Assembly (NCBI GenBank): GCA_937927975.1
Contig: CALEZT010000173.1
Coordinates: forward strand, 19,969-83,968
Origin: an uncultured Phycisphaerales bacterium
Lineage (GTDB): Bacteria > Planctomycetota > Phycisphaerae > Sedimentisphaerales > Anaerobacaceae
Length of the DNA stretch: 64,000 bases
Reading direction: 5' to 3'
Of this stretch, positions 54,264-63,978 are shown piece after piece (within the stretch, counting starts at the first letter, position 1; each line of letters begins with the position of its first letter). The notes beneath the pieces are model-generated. The model searched no databases and was not told the origin of the DNA. It was given only the letters and a program-made list of their open reading frames with translations. The translations under genes and the position numbers were made by a program.

Positions 54264-55247
54264 CTATTCCAGGACGATGGTCTTGGGCGAGGCCATCAGT
54301 TGGGGGCCGTTTTGGTTGCCGAGGATGTTGTAGAAGCCGCTGTCGCTCCAGAAGACGAAGCCCGCCAGTTCGGGATAGCTGGTTTCGAGCTTCTTCAGGA
54401 CGTCCATGCAATCGCGCGGGGGATCGGACTGGCCGCGGATGCCCAGCTCCGACCACCAGAGGATCTTGCCTGCGGTCTTCTTCTTCTGCACCGCCCATTC
54501 GTATTCGGAGAAGGGCAGGCCGGTCCCGTAGGCGGATTTGCCCAGGATGTCCACGTAGGCGTCGCCTGGATAGTACTTCTCCAGGGCACCGTGATTCTGC
54601 GTGGTGTGGTAGGCCCAGAGGACGTTGTCGAGCCCTTTTTGCTTCGTGAAGACGTCGTGGACGAGGCGGTAGAGCTTGATGGCGTTCTCGGGTCCGCCCT
54701 TGGCGTGCCACTTGTTCCGGTCGTCGCTCTCCACGAAGGGGGTATAGATCACCGGGACCCCTTGGTCCTTCAGCCATTGCAGGTTGGCCGCCATGCGGTC
54801 CATCTGGCGATGGAAATGGGCCTTCGTCGGGTTGTCTTCTGGGGCGAAGACCAGATCGATATCGACGGGACTGTTCCATCGCTCGCCTGCGGGGTTGGCG
54901 TAGAACGAGAAGACGCCGGCGATCAGGCCGCGGTCGTACATCTTCTTGACCCCTTGATTCCATGCGGAATCAGGAAAGGGGTCGTCGTCGAAATCGTAGG
55001 TGACGACGCCGTAGCGGGGCATCTTGCCTGCGTGATCGTACACCTTCTTGAGCCAGTTGGAGGCATGGTCCATGTCGGGGTTCTCGTTGTGGACCCAGGT
55101 GGCCATCTGTCCGAAGAGATAGGACCCGTTGCCCAGGCCCTGCAAATAGGCACGCAACTCCGCCGCGGTGGAGGGGTTGTCCTTGCCCGAGGCCAGCACG
55201 GGAAGGAGTGCCAGAAGAACAACAACCACCAGTCTCTGCATTTTCAT
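54264..55247 (-). CDS. Secreted GH26-type beta-mannanase
   Basis: AAAGGA six bases before the ATG and a signal peptide (LVVVVLLALLPVLASG) fix the start. The 327-residue product is a compact GH26 TIM barrel. The predicted acid/base is Glu173 (IYTPFVESDDRNKW) and the nucleophile Glu267 (KILWWSELGIRG). YYPGDAYVDILG and the FVFWSDSGFYNI ending also fit. Around the acid/base the usual HEMNG is altered to VESDD, so specificity may differ from classical mannanases. The enzyme would cut beta-1,4-mannan outside the cell. The glucuronidase-like gene lies 57 bases upstream on the same strand. Confidence 0.83.
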   Translation of the reverse strand: MKMQRLVVVVLLALLPVLASGKDNPSTAAELRAYLQGLGNGSYLFGQMATWVHNENPDMDHASNWLKKVYDHAGKMPRYGVVTYDFDDDPFPDSAWNQGVKKMYDRGLIAGVFSFYANPAGERWNSPVDIDLVFAPEDNPTKAHFHRQMDRMAANLQWLKDQGVPVIYTPFVESDDRNKWHAKGGPENAIKLYRLVHDVFTKQKGLDNVLWAYHTTQNHGALEKYYPGDAYVDILGKSAYGTGLPFSEYEWAVQKKKTAGKILWWSELGIRGQSDPPRDCMDVLKKLETSYPELAGFVFWSDSGFYNILGNQNGPQLMASPKTIVLE

Positions 55248-55304
55248 GTCGGTTCCTTTACTGTGAATCCGTAGTAGCCGATCCTTCGCTGGATCGTCAG
55301 GCGG

Positions 55305-57608
55305 TCACTTGCGGAAGGGCGTGTCCGCGCCGCGGTTCGTCTGTCCCCTGATTGTACCCGCCTGCCAGGCTTGAGCCATCTCAATATCCTCCTGGACCTT
55401 TGCGGTCAGCCTCGGGATGTCCACCCAGCCCACGCGGTTGTAAAGGACCGGCTGGCGGTTCTGTCGCGTGTAGGCTCGTGAATACTGTCTCCAATGCTCC
55501 AGGGCCGCTTCCAGATGCTGGACGGCGGAGGCCTTCTGCTCCGCCTTGCCGGTGGCGTCGAACAGGGCCAGGTCCACGGCCCCGAGGATCTTCTCGCTGT
55601 AATAGTTGCCCAGGTGGGCCATTGCCTCCAGATCGCCCAGCGTCAGACGCAATTCCTTGTTGTCACCCTGGCGAGGGCGAAGCTCCGTGGTCATCTTGAG
55701 CGTGCCGGCGGCGTACTGTCTGAGCGCCTCGGCCACCTGGACTGGCGTCACTTCCGGCGTGGGCTGGTCGTTCAGAATCCGCTGGCGGTACTGAAGGATG
55801 TTCAGGATGCCGCTGCCGGGCATGGTCTGGCCTTCAATGAACTGGCGGACCGTGTAGAAGCCCCGATCGTCGGGGTTCTGCTTGCAGGCTTCGGGAAACC
55901 AGCGGATGTCGATGTCGCCCCAGTGGAACCGCGTGATCTGGGGGAAGATCTTCGACGCGGTCGCCCAGGCCGTGAGGAGCCGATCGGCGGGGACTTCCGG
56001 GAACCGCGTCGCGAGGGTCCGCTGGAACAGCGCGTCGGGCAGGTTGGGATCGAAGCTCAGCCGCCCCCAGAGCATGAAGCTGTACCACTGTTTCTTCATG
56101 ACCAGTTGGCGGGGCGTCTCGGGCTCGGTGCTCAGGAACTCGCGGCCCCAGCAGTAGCCGTCGGGGCCCATGTAGAAGCCGGCCATCTTGTCCGGCCCCG
56201 GCATGTTTCGGACGAACGCCCTCGCGAATTCGGGGTCGGCCCAGCGGAAGCTGTAGATGTCGTCGTTCCGCACGGTGAGCCAGGTGCGGAGCCTGGGCGA
56301 CAGGTGGGGCAGGGCCTCCTTGATGAAAGGCGGATTCGGCGTCGAGTACATGTGGGCGATCGCATACTTGAAGCTGAAATCGAACTGGCCGGGATACTGC
56401 TTCCACTCGTCGAGGACCTCGTCCAGGCCTGTCATGTGGAACCGGTGGATCAGGCGGAACTGCCTGTCGGGCTGGAGCTTCAGTGCGTCGCGAATGCCTT
56501 CGCCATAGGTTTGCCAGAGCCATTTCTCCTTGGAGAAGTCGGCGGTCGGCTTCTTCATGTTCTCGCCGGCCGTGATGCCCATGCCCGCCAGCAGGGGATA
56601 CGTCAGGACCGTCTCCCGCACGCTGGCGCGGAAGTAGTCGATGGTCGTGGGGTTGTCCAGGGCAGTGGTGATTCCGTACCTGGTGTTCTGGGCTCCAAAG
56701 ACGAACGTATTCCACGTGAACCAGTACGTCTCGATGCCCCGATCGCGGGCGTGCCGCATGACGTCCCGCCAGAACTGGATCTTCTCGTCGATGGTGATCT
56801 TGCGGACGACCTCATAGCTCTTGAGCATCTCGGGCTTGACCATGTCCGAGGCGCTGTGGCTGAAGTTGCTGTCGAGCTTCATCGTGGTCCGCCAGACGTC
56901 GTCGAGTGCGACCTCCGGGAACTCCGGCACCTTGACGATGGAGGGGAACGGGTGCAGGCTCCACAGGCTCAGGACGTTGTACCGGTGACGCGCCATCTCG
57001 TCGAGGAACTCCCGCCAGAAGTCCATGCTCCACATCTCGGGGATGTTCTGCTGGAACGCGTCGCTGCTGTCGGAGTAGCTGGGCGTTCGCAGGTCCAGCG
57101 GGATGTTGAACTTGATGCCGCGCCGCTCGATGCAGGGTGCGTGGTCGGAGTCCTTCAGATCCGCCAGCGTTCCCAGTCGAACCGCCTCCGCCAGATCGAG
57201 CCCGCCGTACATCAGGCCGTCGGGTGTCGCCGCGAGCACGCTGTACGTCGCACGTCCCTCTTCATTCCTGCATCGAATCGAATAGGCCTGCCAGACTGTG
57301 GATTTCGCCGGCGTCAAACCCAAGGCCTCAGCCCGGCTGTGCGGACCGGCCACCAGCAGGATTCGCACTGCGCTGTCCGCCTTCACCGCCGTATCGAGGT
57401 CCAGCTCGACGGCCGCACCTCCTCTGGCCACGATCGCCCGCTGGATCTCCGAAGCCGCAAAGGCCGCCTGCGGGATCGTCCGATCGTACCCGATCACCAT
57501 CCGGTCCGCCGCCGCACGCGCGGAACCGGCGCCCGCGATCAGACCGGCGCACACCCACAGGGCCGCGATTCTCACAATGTCGGGGAACTGTCCCTTGATG
57601 CCTGGCAT
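55305..57608 (-). CDS. Secreted alpha-glucuronidase-like glycoside hydrolase (GH67-related)
   Basis: GGGAGG lies six bases before the ATG at 57608 and a signal peptide follows (IVRIAALWVCAGLIAGAGSA). The 767-residue product starts with a GH67N/GH20b-like alpha/beta domain (IPQAAFAASEIQRAIVARGG, then GLMYGGLDLAEAVRLG). A large TIM-barrel-like centre opens with RRGIKFNIPLD and contains WFTWNTFVFG, GMGITAGENM and FRLIHRFHMTGLDE. A helical C-terminal region follows. Overall order fits the alpha-glucuronidase superfamily, but catalytic residues cannot be assigned by eye, so the reaction is tentative. It is transcribed with the GH26 gene and divergent from the ankyrin gene. Confidence 0.6.
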   Translation of the reverse strand: MPGIKGQFPDIVRIAALWVCAGLIAGAGSARAAADRMVIGYDRTIPQAAFAASEIQRAIVARGGAAVELDLDTAVKADSAVRILLVAGPHSRAEALGLTPAKSTVWQAYSIRCRNEEGRATYSVLAATPDGLMYGGLDLAEAVRLGTLADLKDSDHAPCIERRGIKFNIPLDLRTPSYSDSSDAFQQNIPEMWSMDFWREFLDEMARHRYNVLSLWSLHPFPSIVKVPEFPEVALDDVWRTTMKLDSNFSHSASDMVKPEMLKSYEVVRKITIDEKIQFWRDVMRHARDRGIETYWFTWNTFVFGAQNTRYGITTALDNPTTIDYFRASVRETVLTYPLLAGMGITAGENMKKPTADFSKEKWLWQTYGEGIRDALKLQPDRQFRLIHRFHMTGLDEVLDEWKQYPGQFDFSFKYAIAHMYSTPNPPFIKEALPHLSPRLRTWLTVRNDDIYSFRWADPEFARAFVRNMPGPDKMAGFYMGPDGYCWGREFLSTEPETPRQLVMKKQWYSFMLWGRLSFDPNLPDALFQRTLATRFPEVPADRLLTAWATASKIFPQITRFHWGDIDIRWFPEACKQNPDDRGFYTVRQFIEGQTMPGSGILNILQYRQRILNDQPTPEVTPVQVAEALRQYAAGTLKMTTELRPRQGDNKELRLTLGDLEAMAHLGNYYSEKILGAVDLALFDATGKAEQKASAVQHLEAALEHWRQYSRAYTRQNRQPVLYNRVGWVDIPRLTAKVQEDIEMAQAWQAGTIRGQTNRGADTPFRK

Positions 57609-57828
57609 GGCTGCCTCCCATACGAGTCACGTGTCGAAAAGACCCACAGAACTGTGCACAGAGTACCGGATGGGGGCATGTTCTGTAAACCCCGCAGAGG
57701 CGGCCGCCTGGAAAAGTGCTTGCATCGCACAGGGGCGAGCCGGAGAATGGCAGCAGGACAGCCGATTGTATCGGCCGGTCAATTCGCTGACCGGATGCGG
57801 TCAGCCCATGACTGAAAAGGAGGCTGCC

Positions 57829-59808
57829 ATGCTCCACCGGGCTTGGTTGCGGGGTCTGACGTTCGGGATACTCATCCTGGCAAGCACCTGTGTTCGCGCC
57901 GACGCACAGGTCCCGGCGAGCGTCGTGCCCCCGCCGCAACGGCTGCTCTGTATACAACGGCTGTGGATGGACCGCAGCGTCGCCTGGAACGACCAGCCCG
58001 CCCCGACCCTCTGCGCCCTGATCCAGGGACGCGGCCTGATGGATGCGTCGCTCGACCTGGAAGTCAAGTTACGCGACGCCGCGGGAAATCCGGTGCGTGC
58101 TCTCGCTGGCGCGCCGGCCGCCTGGCGCGATGCCGGGGGGTGCTTCCATCTCACAGGCCAGGATCGCGTCCGCTTCGACCCCGCCTACTGGAACCCGGCG
58201 CGCTTCCCGGTGCCGGAGGGCGTGCTCGATTTGGCGGCGAACCGACAGCATCCCCTGGTGGCGATCCTGCGAGTGCGCTGCGGCGGGTTGCAGGCGAGCA
58301 TTGAGCAACGCATTTCCTATCCGCCAGGCGGCCCCGATCCCGCGACCGGCGGTCTGCACTTGGTGGATCTCGTCGTCGAGACCAACCTGAGCGGCGGGTC
58401 GGAGCGCAACGTCGGCGGCATGGGCGACGACCCCCGGCGGCCGAGTACATGGGCCGCGCCGCGGATCAGCGTCTCTGCGACGATCGCACGCCAAGCAGCA
58501 GACGCGACCGATGCGCAGATCGAGCTGCGTCTGTTTCATCCGGACGGGCAGCCGGTGTGGGCGTCGTCACCTGTCGTCGCCGGGAAGCCCGAACCGTTCG
58601 TGCGAACCACGACGCTTCGGTTCGCGTCGTCGCAATCGCGCGAGATCGTCCAACTGGACGTTGGGTGCGACGAGATTCAGCTTCGCGCCGGGCTCGAGCA
58701 TCCGCTGATCGTCGATCTGCGCGCAGCGGACCCATTCACTCGTGTGGCCTGTCAGTACAGCGGCCGCGTGCGGCACTTCTCCAGCGGCCCGCCGTCCGCG
58801 ATCCCGCCGGCAGGTGCAGATCGGGACAGCGGTTTGCTGGCCGCGGCCGCCGCGGGCGCTGCGGATCGCATCCGCGCTCTGATGACGCAGGGGGCCGACT
58901 CGACGGTGCGTGACGGCGCCGGCCGTACACCGCTGCACCTTGCCGCGGCCGCTGGGCACATCGAAGTTGTGCGGGCGCTGCTGACTTCGGGACCGCCATC
59001 CCCGGCGTCGCCGGAGATCGAGGTCACAGGCGGGCGGCCGCTGAGTCTGTTCAGTCCGGAATACCGTTCGCAGCAGAAGGACGGCCCAGGCGGCCTGGTT
59101 TCCCGAGGATCATCCGACGCGTACTCGGAGCGGCCGTCGTTCGATGCGTATCTGACGCGCCGGCAGGCGCTGGAGGCCACGGACATGCAGGGCCGCACGC
59201 CGCTGCATCTTGCCGCCGCTGCGGGAGGAGTGGAGATGATCCGGCTCCTGTGCGAACTGGGGGCGATGGTGGACGTGGCCGATGAGCGCGGCGCGACGCC
59301 GCTGCATCTGGCCGCGTTGTTCGGACGCGCAGAGGCCCTCGCCAGCTTGCTTGCCGGCGGCGCCTATGCGAATGCACGCACGCACCTGGGACACACGCCG
59401 CTCGATCTGGCCGTCGGAGAATCCGCGCAACAGATTCTGAAACAGGCGCGTGAGAAGCTCTCGCAAGGCCCTGAAGCATCGGCCGTGCGCGACCGCACCG
59501 GCGAGTTTCTTCGAGCCCTCACTTCGGGCGACGCCGACCGGGCCGCGCGGTTCGTAACCGAGGACCTCGCGGCGCAGGTTTCTCGCGACCTGGAGATCGC
59601 CCGCTTCGAGTTCCGGGTCATCTCTGCGGAAGTCCACGCCGAGACGGGGTACTCCCGCGCCTGGCTCAAAGTCCCGGATATCGAGGCGGCAACCAACGAG
59701 TTCGTTGCCGATCTCGTATGGCGACGCGCTGACGACCTGTGGCAGGTCGCGGAGATCCGAACGAGACCGTTCTTCCCGTCGTTGGAGACTCTGGAGGACC
59801 GAAGATGA
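57829..59808 (+). CDS. Secreted ankyrin-repeat protein with NTF2-like tail
   Basis: AAGGAGG five bases before the ATG at 57829, rather than the ATG at 57808, starts the 659-residue product with a signal peptide (LTFGILILASTCVRADA). A beta-rich region covers about 35-325. Ankyrin repeats lie at about 333-386 (GRTPLHLAAAAGHIEVVRAL) and 451-530 (GRTPLHLAAAAGGVEMIRLL, GATPLHLAALFGRAEALASL), split by a 60-residue insert. The final about 100 residues (TGEFLRALTSGDADRAARF to VWRRADDLWQVAEIR) look like an SnoaL/NTF2-type domain. The stop overlaps the next start (ATGA), so the two are translationally coupled. Confidence 0.82.
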   Translation: MLHRAWLRGLTFGILILASTCVRADAQVPASVVPPPQRLLCIQRLWMDRSVAWNDQPAPTLCALIQGRGLMDASLDLEVKLRDAAGNPVRALAGAPAAWRDAGGCFHLTGQDRVRFDPAYWNPARFPVPEGVLDLAANRQHPLVAILRVRCGGLQASIEQRISYPPGGPDPATGGLHLVDLVVETNLSGGSERNVGGMGDDPRRPSTWAAPRISVSATIARQAADATDAQIELRLFHPDGQPVWASSPVVAGKPEPFVRTTTLRFASSQSREIVQLDVGCDEIQLRAGLEHPLIVDLRAADPFTRVACQYSGRVRHFSSGPPSAIPPAGADRDSGLLAAAAAGAADRIRALMTQGADSTVRDGAGRTPLHLAAAAGHIEVVRALLTSGPPSPASPEIEVTGGRPLSLFSPEYRSQQKDGPGGLVSRGSSDAYSERPSFDAYLTRRQALEATDMQGRTPLHLAAAAGGVEMIRLLCELGAMVDVADERGATPLHLAALFGRAEALASLLAGGAYANARTHLGHTPLDLAVGESAQQILKQAREKLSQGPEASAVRDRTGEFLRALTSGDADRAARFVTEDLAAQVSRDLEIARFEFRVISAEVHAETGYSRAWLKVPDIEAATNEFVADLVWRRADDLWQVAEIRTRPFFPSLETLEDRR

Positions 59809-61961
59809 CTATGCATGTTGTTGGACATCGCCGCATCCAGGGGCTCATCGGAACCGCGTACTGGGTTGGCAAGTTGACTCCGCTTTTGCTTCTGGCCTTG
59901 TCGGTTCCCGCGACTGCCCAGGAGCGAAGCCGCCAAATCGCCGAGATGGAGGCCAGGAAGGCCGATCTGCAAACGAATGTCGCTGCCCTGGAGAAGGAAC
60001 ATTTCCAGCAGACGCAGGCGATCGAGACGAACCGCAAGCATATCGAGCAGGATGAGCAGTTGGCCGCTGCAGGGAAGAACTGGGAGGCCGCCGCCGACGG
60101 TTTCCAGGCCCGCATGGAAGCCAAGAAGCGGGCGTATGACGAGGCCTGCGCCCGGGCCTTGGAGATCGCGCCGGAAGACCGCTCCTGGCTGGACCACTTC
60201 GGCCTGGGTTTCATCAAGGCCCCGCAGCGACGGATTCCGCGCGCCCTGAGCCTGACGTACGAGTCGATCAGTGCGTGCCGGGACTGGCTGACGCACCGGG
60301 GCGTCATCGACGCGGAGTTGCGCGCGGGCATCAAGCTCCCGCACGAGCCGTACCCACGCCGGTTCGACGGACTCGATGAGTTTCTCCGACAGGCCGAGGG
60401 GGAGATTCTCAAGTCGGAGACGGCGCGGACCGACGGAGTCACCCGCCGCCAGAACATCGCGCGCGCCGAGCGCCGCCTGGGCGAGATCGACGAGGCACTG
60501 CGTCAGCTCCGCACGCAGATCCGCACGCTCGATCAACAGATCGTCGCGTTGCGCAATCAGCCGGTTGCGCCGGAGCCCCCGCGCCTCGCGCCGGATCTGG
60601 CAGAACCAGAGATCGTCGACGTCACGTGCTCGCAACTGGAGGGCCCGACCGGCGATCGGGTCGCGTTCTGGCGGTTCTACGTACGCCTGAACGTTCGGAA
60701 TCACGTGCCCGTGCAGCTCCGCATGACGGAATTGACGCGGGAGCCGCCGGCCCAGGACCCTGATCCCCGGCGCCGCTTCCCTGCACCCCGCGCGAGCTTC
60801 AGCGTCCGTCCGGGCGATACGTTCCAACTCAGCGGCTGGGAGGATCCCATGACCGGGGTGCCCATTCTCGAGCAGATGACGCCAACCGGTGTCAACGCCG
60901 CGCCGGACCTCAGACGCATCCCGGCCCAGCGCGACCTTGGTCCCTACTACCTGACGGTCTGGGAGGCCCAGGGTTTCCGGGGTCGCTTTTCGGCTGCGTT
61001 CGAAGCGGTGCGCCAGACGCCCGGGTCGATGCGTCGGGTTGTCGAATTCCGTCCGCCGGCGCCGCCGACCTCCCAGGCGCAGATGCGCATCGACAGTCCG
61101 GACGTCAACAGTCGCCAGGGGCCTGCGGGCGCCCTGATGCCCAGTTTCGCCTGGAACGACCCGTACCACATCCGGGTCACCGTCTATGTCCCCGATCTGA
61201 CGCCGGGACTGTATCGCCTGCGCATCCAGGTGCGAGGGCGGCGCGACCGGTTCCTGTGGGCCCGAGCCCGGGAGAACGAACGACAGACCTGCTTCCACGG
61301 CTGGGTGCCCATGGATCGGGGACCCTATGAGTTGACGTTGAGCGTGCCCGAGGCGCCGCAAGTCGCCCCGACCACGATCTCCGGACAGCTCGAGCCCGCG
61401 CGGGGCAGCACCGAACAACTGGCCGGCTCCCAGAAGCGCGTCCAGGAAGCTCAGGCCAGCCTGTCCAATACCAGCGCCTCTGTGACGGCGGAACTGCGAC
61501 GCTGGTGGCTGGGCGATGCGCAAGTGGTGTATGCCCAGAGGCTCAACCTGGCAGGGCTGTTCGAGGAAGCGCTCCAGGTCGCCGAGCAGGCGAGCAGGAA
61601 TCTGCCGGAGTATCAGGCCGTCATGCAGACGCGAGCCACCGGTCGTGAATACCGCCACGCCGCCTGGAAGGAGCAGGCCATCGCGCTCTACCATCTGCAG
61701 CAGCGGGACGCCTTCCGCGAGGCGATGCAGCGCATCTGTCACACCAAGTTGCGGATCGCGAGCGAGCTTCAACAGCAGGGCAACGCGTCCGTGGCCCGCG
61801 ACTACGAACGCCGCGCGGGCTTGTGCTATCATTTGCTGGCGCACCGCCTCCTGCTGATCGGGGTCGATCTGGCGGAGGTCCGCCAGATCGTGGAGCAGGG
61901 GAACCAACTCTACCAGCGGTCCGGCGCGAATCCGCCCAAGCTGGTCTGGTATCCCGAATAG
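59805..61961 (+). CDS. Secreted coiled-coil protein of unknown function
   Basis: The ATG at 59805 overlaps the ankyrin gene's TGA and has GGAGG seven bases upstream. After a signal peptide (LTPLLLLALSVPATAQ) the 718-residue product has a long charged coiled coil (about 35-80, MEARKADLQTNVAALEKEH), a second one (about 200-265, ERRLGEIDEALRQLRTQIRT), a central beta-rich part and a C-terminal helical, TPR-like part (about 540-710). No domain is recognised. Tight coupling to the ankyrin gene suggests the two proteins form a periplasmic complex (inference). Confidence 0.75.
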   Translation: MTMHVVGHRRIQGLIGTAYWVGKLTPLLLLALSVPATAQERSRQIAEMEARKADLQTNVAALEKEHFQQTQAIETNRKHIEQDEQLAAAGKNWEAAADGFQARMEAKKRAYDEACARALEIAPEDRSWLDHFGLGFIKAPQRRIPRALSLTYESISACRDWLTHRGVIDAELRAGIKLPHEPYPRRFDGLDEFLRQAEGEILKSETARTDGVTRRQNIARAERRLGEIDEALRQLRTQIRTLDQQIVALRNQPVAPEPPRLAPDLAEPEIVDVTCSQLEGPTGDRVAFWRFYVRLNVRNHVPVQLRMTELTREPPAQDPDPRRRFPAPRASFSVRPGDTFQLSGWEDPMTGVPILEQMTPTGVNAAPDLRRIPAQRDLGPYYLTVWEAQGFRGRFSAAFEAVRQTPGSMRRVVEFRPPAPPTSQAQMRIDSPDVNSRQGPAGALMPSFAWNDPYHIRVTVYVPDLTPGLYRLRIQVRGRRDRFLWARARENERQTCFHGWVPMDRGPYELTLSVPEAPQVAPTTISGQLEPARGSTEQLAGSQKRVQEAQASLSNTSASVTAELRRWWLGDAQVVYAQRLNLAGLFEEALQVAEQASRNLPEYQAVMQTRATGREYRHAAWKEQAIALYHLQQRDAFREAMQRICHTKLRIASELQQQGNASVARDYERRAGLCYHLLAHRLLLIGVDLAEVRQIVEQGNQLYQRSGANPPKLVWYPE

Positions 61962-62095
61962 TCGGCGTGCGTTCGGCGCGGAGGCCTGCATCCGCCATCG
62001 AATCGGGTTCGCATGCGCAGAGGCGAATGTGACTGATTCCTCTGGCACAGGGTTGGTCTCTTCGGAGGGACAGAGGAAGGAACGGACCGATTCGA

Positions 62096-62205
62096 AATCC
62101 GCCGCTGCACGGCGGGAATTTGTCGCATTGGAGCCACCAGCACCCCTTCCAGGCTGCTGGCGAAAGGCGGCAAATCTCCTTCGCACGACCGTTTCGGGCG
62201 TGCCG
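62096..62205. repeat. Dispersed GC-rich repeat, short copy
   Basis: It has the same ordered blocks as 50846-51018 (AATCCGCCGCTGCACGGCGG, TTTGTCGCATTGGAGCCACC, CAAATCTCCTTCGCACGACC, CGGGCGTGCC) with a shorter centre. It fills part of the 397-base gap 61962-62358; the rest of that gap holds the promoter below. Confidence 0.65.
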
Positions 62206-62270
62206 TCCCCGGCACTCTGCATGCCCGAGAATCTGCACAGACACCGGAGGAGGGTCCACGGAGGTTTCTG

Positions 62271-62300
62271 TTGGCTCATTTTGGCGGGGTGTGCTATGAT
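62271..62300 (+). promoter_or_regulatory. Promoter of the second Gfo/Idh/MocA gene
   Basis: TTGGCT (62271-62276), an 18-base spacer and TATGAT (62295-62300) preceded by TGC, which gives an extended -10. Start of transcription would be near 62307, about 50 bases before the ATG at 62359. Confidence 0.6.
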
Positions 62301-62358
62301 GGCCGATGCAGGCAGCAACGACATTCAGTCATGCTTGAACTCATCTTAAGGAGTGGTT

Positions 62359-63879
62359 ATGACAGCACGACAAACACGTCGACAGTTCCTTCAGGATTCG
62401 GTGTTCGCGGCCGCGGTAGCGACCCCCATGTTCGGCAGTCTCACCCGCGCCCAGAACACGAGTCCCAACGACAAGCTCCTCTGCGCCGTGATCGGCTGCA
62501 AGGGCCGCGGCGGCAGTCACATCAGCGACTACTCCGGCCGCAAGGACGTGGAAATCGCCTACATCGTCGACATCGACGAGAAGGTGGGCCAGGACGCCTG
62601 CAATACGGTCGAGAAGCGCACGGGCCGCCGGCCGAAGTGGGTCAAGGACATGCGGGTGGTCTTCGACGACAAGTCCGTCCATTTCGTTTCGACGGCCACG
62701 CCGAACCACTGGCACGCGCTGTGCGGCGTCTGGGCCATGCAGGCCGGCAAGGACACCTACATCGAGAAGCCGATCAGCTACGACATCTGCGAGGGAGCCG
62801 CCCTGGTCGCCGCCGCCAGGAAGTACGGGCGGATCTGCCAGGTGGGGACGCAGTGCCGGTCCAATCCCGCGATTCAGAACGCCGTGAAGTTCATGGCCGA
62901 CGGCGGGATCGGGCGGGTAAACTTCGCTCGCGGCCTGTGCTACAAACGACGAAAATCCATCGGCCCGCTCGGCGACTATCCGATTCCCGACGGATTGGAT
63001 TTCAATCTCTGGAGCGGTCCGGCCCCGTACACAAACCCTAAACTCACTCGACAAAGTCTACATTACGATTGGCACTGGCAGCGTCTGTACGGCAACGGCG
63101 ACTCGGGCAACCAGGGCCCTCACCAGACCGACATCGCCCGCTGGGGACTGGGCCTCAACCGCCATCCCAACAGCGTGATCGCCTACGGCGGCCGGCTGGG
63201 CTACCAGGCGGAGCGCAAGGACCCGAACTACATCGACGCCGGCGACACGGCCAACACGGAGATCGCCATCTACGACTACGGCGACAAGTGCATCGTCTTC
63301 GAGACCCGCGGCCTGTCCGTGGACAACTCCGCCGACATCGAGATCGAGACCATGTTCGGCAGCAGCAAGGGCAACAAGATCGGAGTGATCTTCTACGGCT
63401 CCGAGGGGTACCTCGTCCAGAAGGAGTACACCCACTGCATCGCCTACGACCTCAAGGGCCAGATCGTCAAGGAGTTCAAAGGCGGCGCCAACCACTTCGA
63501 AAACTTCCTCCAGGCCGTCCGCAGCCGCAAGGCCGAGACGCTCAACTCCGACGCCTTCCAGGGCCATCTCTCCGCTGCCCTGGCGCACCTGGCCAACATC
63601 AGCTACTATCTCGGCGAGAACAACAAAGTCTCCGTCGCCGAGGCCAAGGCCGTGCTGGAGAAGGTCAAGAGCCTCGACCACAACATCGTGACGCTCAACC
63701 GCACGGTGAAGCATTTTCAGGACAACGGCGTCGATCTGGCCAAGTACCCGATGTCGATGGGCCCGATGCTGGCCTTCGACCCCGAGAAGGAGGTCTTCAC
63801 CAACAACGACGCGGCCAACAGGATGCTGCGTCGCGAGTATCGCGCGCCGTTCGTGTGTCCCACGCCCGACAAGGTGTAG
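62359..63879 (+). CDS. Tat-exported Gfo/Idh/MocA family oxidoreductase
   Basis: AAGGAG five bases upstream favours the ATG at 62359 over an in-frame GTG at 62353. The 506-residue product has a twin-arginine signal (TRRQFLQDSVFAAAVATP), a Rossmann domain (LLCAVIGCKGRGGSH) and the conserved EKPISYDICEG with catalytic-region Lys-Pro. The C-terminal substrate domain carries DWHWQRLYGNGDSGNQGPH and HQTDIARWGLG. It belongs to the long exported planctomycete subgroup. Compared with the protein at 35581 it keeps the canonical EKP. It stands alone between a promoter and a terminator, so its partner pathway is not visible here. Confidence 0.9.
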   Translation: MTARQTRRQFLQDSVFAAAVATPMFGSLTRAQNTSPNDKLLCAVIGCKGRGGSHISDYSGRKDVEIAYIVDIDEKVGQDACNTVEKRTGRRPKWVKDMRVVFDDKSVHFVSTATPNHWHALCGVWAMQAGKDTYIEKPISYDICEGAALVAAARKYGRICQVGTQCRSNPAIQNAVKFMADGGIGRVNFARGLCYKRRKSIGPLGDYPIPDGLDFNLWSGPAPYTNPKLTRQSLHYDWHWQRLYGNGDSGNQGPHQTDIARWGLGLNRHPNSVIAYGGRLGYQAERKDPNYIDAGDTANTEIAIYDYGDKCIVFETRGLSVDNSADIEIETMFGSSKGNKIGVIFYGSEGYLVQKEYTHCIAYDLKGQIVKEFKGGANHFENFLQAVRSRKAETLNSDAFQGHLSAALAHLANISYYLGENNKVSVAEAKAVLEKVKSLDHNIVTLNRTVKHFQDNGVDLAKYPMSMGPMLAFDPEKEVFTNNDAANRMLRREYRAPFVCPTPDKV

Positions 63880-63942
63880 ACGCCCGCACGATTCCGCAGC
63901 ACGGCTTTCCGGGATGACATCGGACAATCCGGTCGGGAACAA

Positions 63943-63978
63943 ACCGGGGCCTGTGTCTTGGGAGACACAGGCCCCGGT
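63943..63978 (+). terminator. Hairpin after the Gfo/Idh/MocA gene
   Basis: ACCGGGGCCTGTGTC (63943-63957) pairs perfectly with GACACAGGCCCCGGT (63964-63978) over a six-base loop, 63 bases after the stop codon. There is no clear T run. Confidence 0.75.

Noticed and set aside
54219..57815. Two long plus-strand frames over the GH26 and glucuronidase-like genes
   Set aside because: They are antisense to well-supported minus-strand enzymes with signal peptides and catalytic motifs.
59364..62324. 986-residue antisense frame over the ankyrin and coiled-coil genes
   Set aside because: Shadow of GC-rich third positions; both plus-strand genes have signal peptides and ribosome binding sites.
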